Both the position numbers and the translations under genes were made by a program. Of a stretch of DNA of 64,000 nucleotides, positions 21,926 through 33,161 are shown piece after piece. Below the pieces are notes generated by a model. That model was given only the letters and a program-made list of their open reading frames with translations, was not told the origin of the DNA and made no database searches. The DNA lies in assembly GCA_016785225.1 (NCBI GenBank), contig JAFBJZ010000512.1, positions 4,873,001 to 4,937,000 on the forward strand. The letters are read 5' to 3'. Position 1 is the first letter of the stretch; each line of letters starts with the position of its first letter. The stretch is from Psettodes erumei (lineage: Eukaryota; Chordata; Actinopteri; Pleuronectiformes; Psettodidae).

Positions 21926-23319
21926 GCATCTGAAAACAGAAGATTTAAGATGTGAGTCCACAACCGTGTGGCTGCAGCCATGTGTGCGTGACACGCCGTG
22001 AACGCCTTTTTTTGAGGAGCCTTCTAACTTGTGCATCTACATTTCCTGCATGATCTCGTGCGTATGTGTAAGTGATTCAATTCGTCATGATCCTTGTTTG
22101 TAACTCTGCCCCTTGGCACAGAAAGAAACCAGACAGCATGCTGCCAAGTGCGGCCATGGTGTCTTTGTACTACTTACATGTATTCATTTTGAAACTGAGA
22201 ACAAGGGCTTTAACTTTTTTTCTTCTGTTGTTTCTTTTTTGGCTGTTTCATTTTGCCGACCTTAATTCCTCTGAATCTTAAAATCTGTTGCCGCTCTGGC
22301 AGAGCCGTTGCCGCACCGCACAAAGTACCCATCTTGAGAAATTATTTAAACGAGACCGTACCAATGTTAAGAGTTTCAAGATGTTCCTTGAATCATTCAT
22401 TTTCTTGACGCAGAGTGAACTGATTTAGCTTTTTCTGTCTCGTTTTAAGATTTCGACCTTGTCCCTGAGGTTCCCAGACGAAGATCAGAAAAGTACATTC
22501 GTGTACAACCGCCGGCGCAGGCTGCCGTTTGTTTTGAGAAAACACAATTTGGAAGCATTGAACAAGAGCCAGACAGCAGTTTTGCAAGGTTTTCACTGGC
22601 TGCCACTGAGCTGCTGCCAGGGTCTTTGTGCTGTATATCACCAGCTCGCTCAACATCTCATCCTGTGGGACGAGAGACGGCCGGTCGCCTAGGAAACTCG
22701 TGAACCTGGGGACACAATAACACGGGCTGCACGTGGTTCGAAGCGAAGATGCACGCCGCATGTGGCCGTCGTTCGTCACATGTGCCTGCTGCCCTCTCCG
22801 ACGAATGTCGACCTGCCTCGGTCACCTCGGGCGCTCTTTGCGTTGCCCTGGCGTCACTCTGGGCCTACTTAAAGCCGCCAAGACTGCTTTCTGATGTGCT
22901 AACAGCTGTGCTGGCTGCGTCGCTTTGCTCTTGGTAAAGTGCTCCTAAATCTGACGGGACAATTCCTCGAGGAAGCAAAGAGAGACAGAGACATGGGGAG
23001 ATAAAGAAGTTCCAGTCGGGAAAAGAGAAAGTGGGGGAGACAAGGAACTACGGAAAAGGCAGCCAGAAAGAAGAGAGAAACCTCTGAGATGTACAAATCA
23101 TGTGTGCAGCCAGATAAGAAGAACCAAACACACCCACGCACACACTAAAGAAATGGCATGTAAATAATCACAGCTGTGTTTCTGTGTGCTCAGAGAGAGC
23201 ACACACGCCGCAAAAGCGATCGCACGCAAATAATTGCATTCACCTTTTCCGGATGTTCAGACATCCCGCCGTCGGGCCCTGCCCGAAATCTCCACGCGCA
23301 GACACGGCGAAGGACCTAC
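21926..23319 (-). other. clstn2: clstn2 18.2-kb intron, right part
   Basis: Intronic sequence between the Tc1 remnant and the cadherin exon. It has a purine-rich run at about 22966-23070 and no recognised gene. The donor of the exon at 23320 is GTAGGT (23319 downward). Confidence 0.8.
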
Positions 23320-23469
23320 CTTGCCAGCCAGGCTTGCACACGGGCTTGACGTCGATGCGAACGGGGACAGCGTGCAGCGCCCTCTTCTGGCCGCAGTCCC
23401 ACGCCGTCACCTGGATCTCGTACTGCTGCTGGCGGTCGTAGCTCAGCTTCTCCGTGTTCCGGATGTTGC
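23320..23469 (-). CDS. clstn2: clstn2 exon: cadherin repeat 2, second half
   Basis: A 150-bp internal exon, phase 1 at both ends. The acceptor is CCCACGTCAG after a C/T-rich tract and the donor is GTAGGT. The translation runs NIRNTEKLSYDRQQQYEIQ, VTAWDCGQKRALHAVPV, RIDVKPVCKPGWQ. The pattern YEI-VTA-DCGQKRA followed by V-VKP-CKPGWQ is characteristic of the end of the second cadherin repeat of calsyntenins. The reading frame is intact. It joins to 28586-28794 through a shared Gly codon (DRNG-NIRNTE) and to 4904-5089 through PGWQ-GWNKR. Confidence 0.95.
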
Positions 23470-26400
23470 CTGACGTGGGAGGGAGAGGGAAGAGTCGCTT
23501 GAGGTCAACTTCGACCCAAATAGCTCTTGTCTCGTCTCACAATGGAAACGTTTTGCGCTGAGAGGCAGGAATTGCAGTGCTTGAAGGTTTTGAAGATTTT
23601 CGAAGATAAAATCAAGTACTTGTCAGTGGAAAATGTCTTCCTATTGTGTGGTTGTGGTGGGGGACATGAAGCGGCTTAACTGTTTTGATGTGGCCAACTT
23701 CCTCCAGAGGGATGTGGACAGATTTTGATGCCATATTACAATATTTATATACAATACTCCTCAATCCTCTCAATGAAAAGAACCATCTGACATTTAGCCA
23801 GTTAAGATGAATATGAGGTGTCTAAGCTGACCAAACATTTATCTTCATTAATATGATTCATCCATGCCTTAACCACGTGTGTACCACGGACGGTGTGCTA
23901 CATTATAATAGCGTTGTTGTAACGAAAAAATGCTTCTCGTGCCCGGTTTGGCAGCGATCAAACATTTCCACTGCCCTTTGGACTGGAGCTGGACAGAACA
24001 CAGCGCTGATTTGCATGCAGCATGAGAAAAAAAGCCCCCAACAAAAAACGAGACGGTCTGCAGTCAGATCAGCGCGCTGGTCAGCGGAGACCGACCCAGA
24101 CCAAATCACAAGCAGCCAGGTGCGGCAGGTAATGTGCTTCATTGTGTCAGTGTTTTTGGAAGAAGAAGAAGAAAAAAAACCCGTTGCCATCACAAGACTG
24201 CCCAGTAAAATTCACAGAATATGCAAGATTATCCATCCAAGTGGGAAAATGTTCTTATCAGTTTGCAGATTGTATTTGATTCCAGATACAATATACCTCA
24301 CAAGGCAATACTCTTTTACTCTGTAAAATAATACTTACTCATACTAGCCTGTCTACTTCCTGACTCACTCTCGGTTCCTTTTTAAAGTTGCTTTCCTCAG
24401 CATTGCATCTGTCACAGAACTTAGTTTGGAACTTTTAGCACCACTTAAGAAGACTTCTAGCGGTAAGATAATTTGTGCGTGCAGCCCCTGTTATTATTTT
24501 TACTGGCTCACCATCACGCTGTCATTGCCTACTGGGACCTTGAATAAAACGGAGCTAACATCCACAGGGTTTTTTGAGTTTGGGGTAAGGCCATCATTTC
24601 GGAACGTCTCAGCGCATCAGTAATTGTACAGTGGAATAAGTCAGGTGGCTCCGAAACATATTACACGTCTAATACATGAACGTATGACGTGCAATGTTTA
24701 CATGTGACTTTTCGTTCTGCGATGAGCCCAAAGCCCAAATGTGTAACTGAGAATGAGGCTGGAGTTAGTGCGTCATCAGTGATTTGGAGCCTGACTTTTA
24801 TGGAATCGTAAAAAGCCTGTGTGAGCTTTCACAGCGAAAACGAGGTTGTCGTTTTTTATTGTAGTCACAAGTGATGTGCAACAGACACGTTTCCATATTC
24901 ATTGCTGCTCTCAACTTTTGCATTCATTCTTAATGGAGCCGCACTTCAGTCTGATGACTGGGGGAAAAAAAAGGCATGCCTTCTGTTTACTGCCTAAAAT
25001 GACTCTGGAGTTTAGTAAGAACTATATTATGTATGAACATGGAGGACACACTTTAAACTGCTTCGGGGAAAGGGACTTGGTAAGTTTTGCATTTCCGCTC
25101 AAGAGTGCGCTTACTGTATCGTGCATTGTGCGTTTCTGACTCATCGACGGACACACAGCGCTCGTGTCTTTCTGCCTATCCGCCTATAGCTGCGGCGCGC
25201 CGTTTGAGCGTGTTTGCGTACGTGAGTAATGGGCATTTCATTTTCATTTTAAACCATCATTATGTATCATTGTCCAATTAACCGCGATGCCTTCACGTAA
25301 TCAGGGTAACAAATGGCACCACGGCTGGGATGACAGGGAGCCTCTATCTCTCACGAACGGTTTGATTAGCGCTAATGTCTCTCAATATTAAGGCCATGTT
25401 TCCATTAGACCCCTGCTGCTTCCAGGTGAAAAAAAAAAAAGTCACCGGTACTTGTCCTCTTCTCAACTCCCTCGTGTTACTTATTCGAAGGTAGTAAATA
25501 CTGTACGATGAAGGTCTATATGAATGAGATCGGTATTAACGTGGATGTGTTTTTTTTGGTGTTATAATGCTGCACCGGGCACCTCACGTGAAAAAAACAA
25601 AAAATGCCCGCTTGTCTTCGACGGGCATCCGGGCAGCATCCAGTGTCGGAGAATCCCCCGTCGCGTCGGTAACTGCGACCAACGTACCGAGCCAGCGTCC
25701 TTTCTCTTGCCAAACAGAGTGCATTAAGGGACCTCTCGCAGTCCCTATGCGCCCGTTAATATTTGATGAGCCTCCCACGACAGACGGACGACAATGTTAC
25801 ACGCGGCGCCACGGTGCGGGCCTCACTGAGGACGCTGGCGAAGTCTGAGAGAGCGCCGAAGAGAGATACGATTGGGCCTCGCTGACGGCGAGGCGAAAAC
25901 GCAGCTGGGATGAGTTACCGGAGCGGTACGGCTATTAACTCAAGCCCAGGCGCTTCCTCGGCTTTGCTGAGCTGTGGGGGGAATGTGCAGAGGGAGATGA
26001 ATGTTGATAACGTGGCGTATTTGAATGCAAGCGCGTGAGCGGGAGGTTTGAATATAATTCACGCGGTGACGGCCACCGTTCGCCTCGTCCTTTCCCCGTC
26101 TCCCTCTCAGCTTGCTTACAATTCCTCCCCTCTTTGCTCTCCCCTTTCCGGCCTTCCCATTCCCTCTCAGCGCACATCATTGTCCTGCTGTTTCGTGGCC
26201 TCATCCCATTTCGCTCTTTGCTGCCTCATCTGTTGTGCTCCCCTCTCCGTATTTTCCCCTCGCACACTCTCACACCCGCACCTTTCTGCATGATGGAGGT
26301 TACCATTCCTTCAATTACTACATCAACTTATCCGTGTCAGCAGGCTGTGCGTGCCGTGACTGCTGGCGAGGGTGGCCGGCTTGAAAAACGACTGCTTTAC

Positions 26401-28585
26401 CTCTCCCGTCTCGCTCTCTCCATTTGCCCTTCCGTCAGAGGAGCAGAAAAACACACACGACCGGCGAAACCATCTCTGCAGCTTTTCCTCGTCAATTCTC
26501 TCCATCATCACTTCAGCGATTACTGCCCAGGTTTACCAAAGAACATTTCTTTCGTGACGCTGCTTAAGCCGCCAGTCCTTGTTTAAAGGATAATGCGTGT
26601 TTTGTTCTATACTTTTAAAAAGAAACTTTTTTCGCGGTGTTAATAAATCAACAAACAAAAAAAACCTTATCAGTTGTTCCAGCTTCACTACCCTCTCTTT
26701 GGAGCAGTGGCACCTGTCCCCTGCTGTTCCCGTGCTGAAACATCTTTTGTTTCATTATATATGGGTGTCAGGGTTTTAAATTTTAAATTGCCCGAGTGAC
26801 TTTGCCACCAGCCTCGCTGCTGCTTGATGTTTAGTCGTAACTGTGTGCGAACATCCTTCACGAAGACGGCGGACGCGCTGCATCTTTTACCTGCCAGATC
26901 GGCACATTAGCATTGTCCCTGACATCGGCATTCCAACATAATACCAAAGATGATGCTGTTCTACTTCTTCTTTCCGACTTTGCAGCCCGGTGTGCCGTGC
27001 TCGAGCCCGAGCTCACGGGTTCTTACTGACGAGATGCGAAGAGTTTCACAGCTAAAAGTGGGCTGCCGTTCAAAAGGCTCAGCAACAGCTGGGTGCTGTA
27101 AGCTTTAAGCAGATGGCACTCGCACAAGACCAAACAATGCCGTTTTCAGTGGCGGATTAATACGCATGCGGCGCACTGTTGAATATTCATGAGAAAAATG
27201 TGGAATATCACCAGTCTCGACGCTTCTTGCGCAGTATTTTCCCCGCTGCGCATTGCTATCGCTCCGCTATCCCCCCTGAGCAGGCACTTACTCTGGCTCT
27301 TATAGCAAACCCCACTTCTTTCCCCTCCATCTTCTTCCGCTCCTCTCTCCCTCAGGTGCTCTTGAGTTCAAGAGCCCTCAAAGCCTTCTCCTCGGCGGTC
27401 AATAGCAGAGCGAGACCCCTTCAAATGGAGAGAGAAGGGAGACCACTCCAGCTGCAAACCCCCCCCTCCCATCGTATCATTCACGGTGCAGTTTTACCCT
27501 AACCTTGTCCAGTCAGTCTTTTTTTTATTGCAACAACTCACCGGCCGCCAACGAAAAACATAAACAGCGATGTGTCCCAGCACGTGGAATTTTTTTTTTT
27601 TAAGAGTCTCAGAAGAGGCACTGGTCTTGAGCAGCCTGTCAAACAGCGGTAAGACTCAGGAAGTTTAAAGTCCGGGGTGAAATGCTCAAGGAGACTATAT
27701 TTCAGCCTACTTGACTTTGTGTCAGCGACTCGGGAAAGGTGGTAAAACAAAAAGAAAAGATAAAATTATGGACAATTTCGAAATATGAATATAAAAACGG
27801 TAAAGGCCGTCAGACTCTAGCGGTAAGAAAGGTCAAAGAAGCTACGACAACTGAGAGAATACCTTGTCTCTGAACACATGTTGGTTATCTCACACACGTC
27901 TATATATTTGTATGTGGAGCTAATAATGACACTTGCTGAGGAACAGTGAAGGTGGGTAGGTGGTAAGATACAAAGTGTAAGTGACAACACAGTAAAGTGA
28001 ATTTGAGAGGGCGTTTGAGCGTGTCCACAGATTTGTCTTTGCATTTATCTACGCCTGGCTGTGTTTGTGTGTTTTTTTTTAATGTTTATGCGTGCACATA
28101 CGTCTGTGATCTGATTGTGGAGATGGATTGGCTCTCTGGGCAAAGCTTGACTTTGTCCTTGGAAAGAGCAAAGAACACATTTTTGCCCCCGGGGAGGAGA
28201 CATCTGTCAGAGTATTAAGTTTCAGTATACCAGAGTGTTGCGCTGTGAGCGTTTCTCCCGTGGCCGCGCGGAGCATGTGCGCAGATGGATGGGGTTTTTA
28301 GATCGCGAGTGTCACCGCGATATGACAGAAATGTGTTTGGCCATATAATGTGGGGAGCAGAGGGAGAGCAGGGAAACTTAAAACTTGATTTGGAAGACAA
28401 AGCTGAGCCGGTAAAGGACGTGGCAGGTTGAGGGAAAGTGGGCGCACCGAAGATTTAACTGACAGGTCAAGCTAACACTTGCGACGCACAGATCATCAAA
28501 GACTGCCGACATGGAGGTGACATAACATAGTTCCTTTGTGGCATCTGTGAACGCCGCTAACGTCGGCTCCCTCTCGTCTACTCAC
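23470..28585 (-). other. clstn2: clstn2 intron, 5.1 kb
   Basis: The intron between the two cadherin-2 exons. A pyrimidine-rich block lies at about 26085-26300. Poly-T/A runs occur near 25429 and 27590. I see no mobile element that I can name and no supported coding region. Open frames of 150-183 codons at 23853-24326 and 26035-26586 (plus) look like chance frames, the latter driven by the pyrimidine bias. Confidence 0.8.
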
Positions 28586-28794
28586 CGTTGCGGTCTATGG
28601 CGAAAGGTGTGGCGGTCGTGGTGATCTGGTAGTTGCAGATCTGGCTGTACTGCGGCGAGCAGTCCTGGTCAGTGGCCTCCACCTGCAGGATGCTGTCGTA
28701 GATCTTGCCCTCCGTCACCGCGGCGCGGTACTGGGGCTCCCGGAACACCGGCGCAAACTCGTTCACGTCGTTGACCTGGATGTGCACCACCGCC
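28586..28794 (-). CDS. clstn2: clstn2 exon: end of cadherin repeat 1 and first half of cadherin repeat 2
   Basis: A 209-bp internal exon entering in phase 2 and leaving in phase 1. The acceptor is TTTCTCCGCAG and the donor is GTGAGT. The translation begins AVVHIQVNDVNEFAPVF, the cadherin inter-repeat calcium-binding linker in its calsyntenin form. It continues REPQYRAAVTEGKIYDSILQ, VEATDQDCSPQYSQICNYQ and ends TPFAIDRNG. EGKIYDSILQVEA and ICNYQI-T are close to calsyntenin-2 as I recall it. The cysteines CSPQ and QIC, conserved in the family, are present. The encoded part is extracellular and mediates adhesion or partner binding at synapses (family knowledge). No damage is seen. Confidence 0.96.
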
Positions 28795-28849
28795 CTGCGG
28801 AGAAAGAGGGAGTGGAAAAGTGGAGATCAGCGTTCCCGTAGACGTGAAT

Positions 28850-29360
28850 AACGTTCATGGTTTCCAGAGGATGAATCCCTCTTCTTTTACTTGCATGCCA
28901 CCGGGAGACTGACGCCTGCTGTTCTGATTGAAATGTCTCAACAGCTATTGGATGGTTTCACGTGAAATTTGGTTCACATGGCTTTTGATTCTTTCTCCAA
29001 CACTTTATGGCAAATATCTGTAAAAACAATCTTCGCATCAATCTTATGTGTGCATGGTGTTTATTGCTGATCGGTGCGTCAGCGCAACACACAGAGATAT
29101 AAGTTAGCATCGCGCTCACCCCAGCACTACCCGTAATTGCAGCCTCGCAGAGCAGCTAGCACGGCTGTTGACTTTTAGTCCGGTTCATAAATTTACGGCA
29201 GACAAGAGGCAATACTACAAGTGCTTGGTTCTGCACCTCGGGGCAGAGCTGTCCAAAGTCTGAAAGAAATAACCCTAATGATGTCATCAGGGTTATTTCC
29301 AGCCTGGGTCTGAGACATTAAATTTCCAACTTCATAGAAACGAAAGCCTGCAAAATGGAG
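28850..29360 (+). repeat. Teleost dispersed repeat copy (forward)
   Basis: Successive blocks match a high-copy fish repeat that I recall: CCAGAGGATGAATCC, GAAATGTCTCAACAGCTATT, TTGGATGG-type and GTGAAATTTGGTTCACATGG, TATGGCAAATATCTGTAAAA, GCAGCCTCGCAGAGCAGCTA, GGCTGTTGACTTTTAGTC, the palindrome around 29266-29299 and AAATTTCCAACTTCATAGAA. It starts only about 55 bp beyond the acceptor of the 28586-28794 exon. The copy is diverged with internal deletions. Class not assigned. Confidence 0.65.
29266..29299. repeat. Perfect 11-bp inverted repeat with TGATGTCA loop
   Basis: GAAATAACCCT (29266-29276) and AGGGTTATTTC (29289-29299) are exact reverse complements around a 12-bp loop containing TGATGTCA. 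It lies inside the teleost repeat copy, and a related structure is at 41770-41793. Confidence 0.85.
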
Positions 29361-31632
29361 GTGAATGGCTCCTCATCGCAGCGAGCAAATGTCAGGACAT
29401 CTTAGTCTCTGATGCTTCAATTTCGACCATTCATTTTTTATTTATTTATTTTATTTTTTTTTTTCAAATTTGCGAGCCTTCCAACTTTTATGGAAATGCA
29501 ATATTAAACCACTCAAGCATGCCTTTAAATCCACCGCTGCCTCCACATGAATTGAATTATTAATGCGTTTAGCCAAAATCGCCGCTCATGCTGTCCCTGC
29601 AGCAACTGTCAGGCGGAAAAACATTAAATGTAATTCATGTTTGCTGTTTTCATTTCCAATATACCAAATTCTTTTTTTTTTTTTTTTTTTTTGCTGCCAC
29701 AATAAAACGACAGGGGGTGAGAGAGGAAGAAAAAAAGAACACAGTGGTTTTTAGAAATGGGGGATTATAAGGAGTTTATGTGTGTGTTCAACAAGCCTGT
29801 GTTGCATCGTGCCTTAAAACGTGCCCTGCCTCAAATGGCTTACGGGGCTATACATGTCTTTGATTTCCGCACACAGAGGAAAAGGAGCATCAGCAGTCTC
29901 TGTCCCTGGGTGCTACGCTCACAAAGTGCAACGGCAAGACGGAGTAAGGTGTCTAATGATTGCGAGCTCTCAAATAATCGTTTGGATCGTTGAGGCCGGA
30001 GCTCACAGCCACCCCGGTGGATTAGGTCTGTAACCGATAGTCACAGCGCGCTTTATTTATGTAATGCACTGTCTGACCTGACCCGGCGGTGTTGCCACGG
30101 CAAAAGCAATCCCCGCGAATGTCGTCTTCCACCACAGCCCTGCACGCGGCCCAGAGTTCTCCGACAGCCACGGGACTGCGCTAATTAATCACCCCATAAG
30201 TGATCTATCAGCCGCAATTCATGTTCAGCCACATTGTGGGGAAAAAAAAAAAACCCGACCATGCATCACCTTAAAAATGTCTTCATCAATACTCCGCAGC
30301 AGCCAGAAGGCAACAGAAGAAGACGTAATCAATCCCTCGATTCATTGGCTGACAAGCGGTGATGGATGACGGCGGGCCGGAATAATACAGTTTTGAACCT
30401 CTGCGTCGCAGGAGCCAAAATGATGCTGCGCTTTGCGAGACAAAGGGGCAGAGATGAACGTGCTGTTTATGGGATTAACAGGTAGGAGATTTTTTTCCAT
30501 TACAGGAAGCGGGTCATATCTCTCCAACATGTGGTCAGCCGGAGATGGAGACTGGAAAACAAAGAGAGGGAGGCGGCGGGCAGAATGGATTTGCACGCCG
30601 CCTTATCTGTCGTCGTCACAAGTGCACAAACGCAGGACACCGTTCGCTTCGACTGAGCCGGCTGCACACGAGAAGACTCGCGGGTTAAAATTGTTTTGAA
30701 GAACACAGAAACGCGCAAACGGCTGGCGAATGGGGAACGCAAGGAGGGCCGAGAAATCGGGGGCGGGCGGCCGTTCACTCAAGTATAATTTGAAATTTAC
30801 ATGAGCGTTTCCATTTTGTCGCTTTGTTCGTTCCCTTCCTTTTTTTTTTCCTCTTTATTATCTGCATCTTGCAGCGCTCATGGCGTGACTTCTCAACGGA
30901 TTTATCACATCAAACCAGTTAAAATTGATGAAGCCATCTCGTATACACAGCACGGAACCCTAAACTTGTCAAAATGCGGTTGAAAAAATATAACAGAGTG
31001 CATGATGAAATAACAAGTTAGATAATTAAACTGATGCGCAAAAGTATACAGCTTCTCCACTTAAACTGTTGATAAGATGAATTACGACTTAAAAATTGAT
31101 TCCCCTTTTTTACGCGCATCTGTCATGACATTTGGAGTCAAATGTTTCTAAACTGTGGCTGATTCACGAAAGTATGCCTCCCCCCCCAGTGCTTCTGTGA
31201 AAACAAAACAGACAAAACCAAGAAACATCTTTACAGAAATATCTCATGTGAAACAACCGGAGCCGTTCCACTCTGACAACCGACCGCTATTTGCAGCGAG
31301 GACCTGGGTGGGGAAAATGTGTTTTTTTTTTGGAGGGGTGGGATCTGAACGCCTCTCCCACCGCTCGGCGCATACGGTACCGTACGTGACAGTGATTCAT
31401 CATTTAGGGTCGGGGGTCGGCGCGACGCTAATGGCGATGCCGACGGCAGCAGGAGACGGCGATAGGAAGCGGCTGACAGATGACGGCGGCGCCTGGCGCG
31501 CGCAGTAAATCCCTCAGCCAGCCTTGTTTTGTCATATTAATGACGCTCTCGCGTAAACATTACCCCGTGGTTCGCCACACTCTGCAGTTGTGAGGGAGCA
31601 GGCATATGTTCTGGTCCTCTGGGGCTTGTATG

Positions 31633-31657
31633 GTGTGTGTGTGTGTGTGTGTGTGTG
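31633..31657. repeat. GT microsatellite
   Basis: A pure GT array of about 12 units. Confidence 0.95.
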
Positions 31658-32310
31658 CGTGATTATGTATTCACGCAACACTAATGCGTGATACATACCT
31701 ATGTGCGATAGTTGCGAATACGTCTCATTGTGAGCGTGCGTGTTTCTCTGCTGACGGCTCACATCTGGACATGACAGACGCCTGGCTCTTTAGAGCGAGT
31801 GCGTCCGCGCACACGCTCGCGTCTTTTCGCGCTGCTGAAACGACGGTAAGTTGAGTCCCTGCGACAGTCCCTGCGACAGGCCACAACTCAAAAGCATAGG
31901 GTCCGCAATGACTCAGGGTGACACGGAGAGACAGCGGGGGGATAAAGTGACCCACGGGCGCAAGGATGATCGTGACGCGGCTGAACAAAGTGGATAAAAA
32001 CAAGAGCTAGGGGGGACAGATATCTGGGGGGGGCAAAGGTTAAATAAACTACTACTACTAATCACTCAACTGTACAAGGATATTAAATCTAAGGCCGTGT
32101 TTGTTACTTACTGTACTGTGGAACTTGATCTCTGACCAACAGGTCCTCAAATCACGGCTTCTGGTCCTAAACTTCTGATGGTTGAAAAAAAACCAAAACA
32201 ACTTTTCTAAAAACACAAACTTCATGTGGAACAAACAGCCCAGGTGCTACCCCTCCCAACAGATCTTTTTATCCAAATTTATTTTCCACTTTTTCATTCA
32301 TTTGAATGTG

Positions 32311-32329
32311 TCTCTCTCTCTCTCTCTCT
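32311..32329. repeat. CT microsatellite
   Basis: A pure CT run of about 9 units. Confidence 0.9.
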
Positions 32330-33119
32330 GCAAATACAAATCAGTATATATTATATTCATATCCCATTTTTGCTGCATTAAAAGCAGCATCAAAAAAAGG
32401 TAATGAATGACCTGGGGGTTTGAACAGCTTCTAACACGGAGGGGGGGGGAGGCGCTGTCCCAACAGCGTTTGGTGGTTCGTGGGCTGCATTCCATACGAT
32501 TGATCACGGTACTTTAATCAACAGACTTGAAGATGGGTGGCTCTCTCTGTTGCTGTGCTTGACGATCCTATTCGTCAGTTATTATAATTATTTTTTTATA
32601 ACAATTTATGCTTCACAAGTCGCTTAGATGACGGCTGTAAGAAAATTACAGTTGAGTCTGAGAGCTGCAGTCAGAACTCTCACCAATAAAAAAATATATA
32701 TTTTCCATATCTTGTAGATTTGAGTTTAAAGCCCCTTTACTTATTTACAAGGCCTCACATAACCTAATGCCTTCCTTGCACACGTTTACACTATTTAATA
32801 AAACAACACCGAAAAGAGCACGTCTTGTAAAGGGAAGTTGGCGATCGCTTTTCACGAATGCGCTGACTATTTCCCGAGGAAAAATAAAAAGGAGGCGCGC
32901 GGCCGGCTGAGGCGAGGCGTTCAGGCGCCAGGTGAGGTCTGAGCCCAGCTGAATCGCAAGCCGGCGCGTCTGAGTGGCTGTGCGCGTAGTTGGGGTGTTG
33001 ATTAACGAGCGCAGATGAATACGGAATAAGCCGGGAACAATACTAACATGGCTTCGACGTGCGGTTGGCACCCAGACGGTTGCTGTTGAATGCCTCCCAT
33101 GCGTGTGCGCATGCACACT

Positions 33120-33161
33120 CACACACACACACACACGAGAGAGAGAGAGAGAGAGAGAGAG
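33120..33161. repeat. CA/GA compound microsatellite
   Basis: CA units to 33136 pass directly into GA units to 33161. Confidence 0.95.

Noticed and set aside
26035..26586. Plus-strand open frame of 183 codons
   Set aside because: It covers a pyrimidine-rich block that yields Ser/Pro/Leu codons. No domain or splice context.
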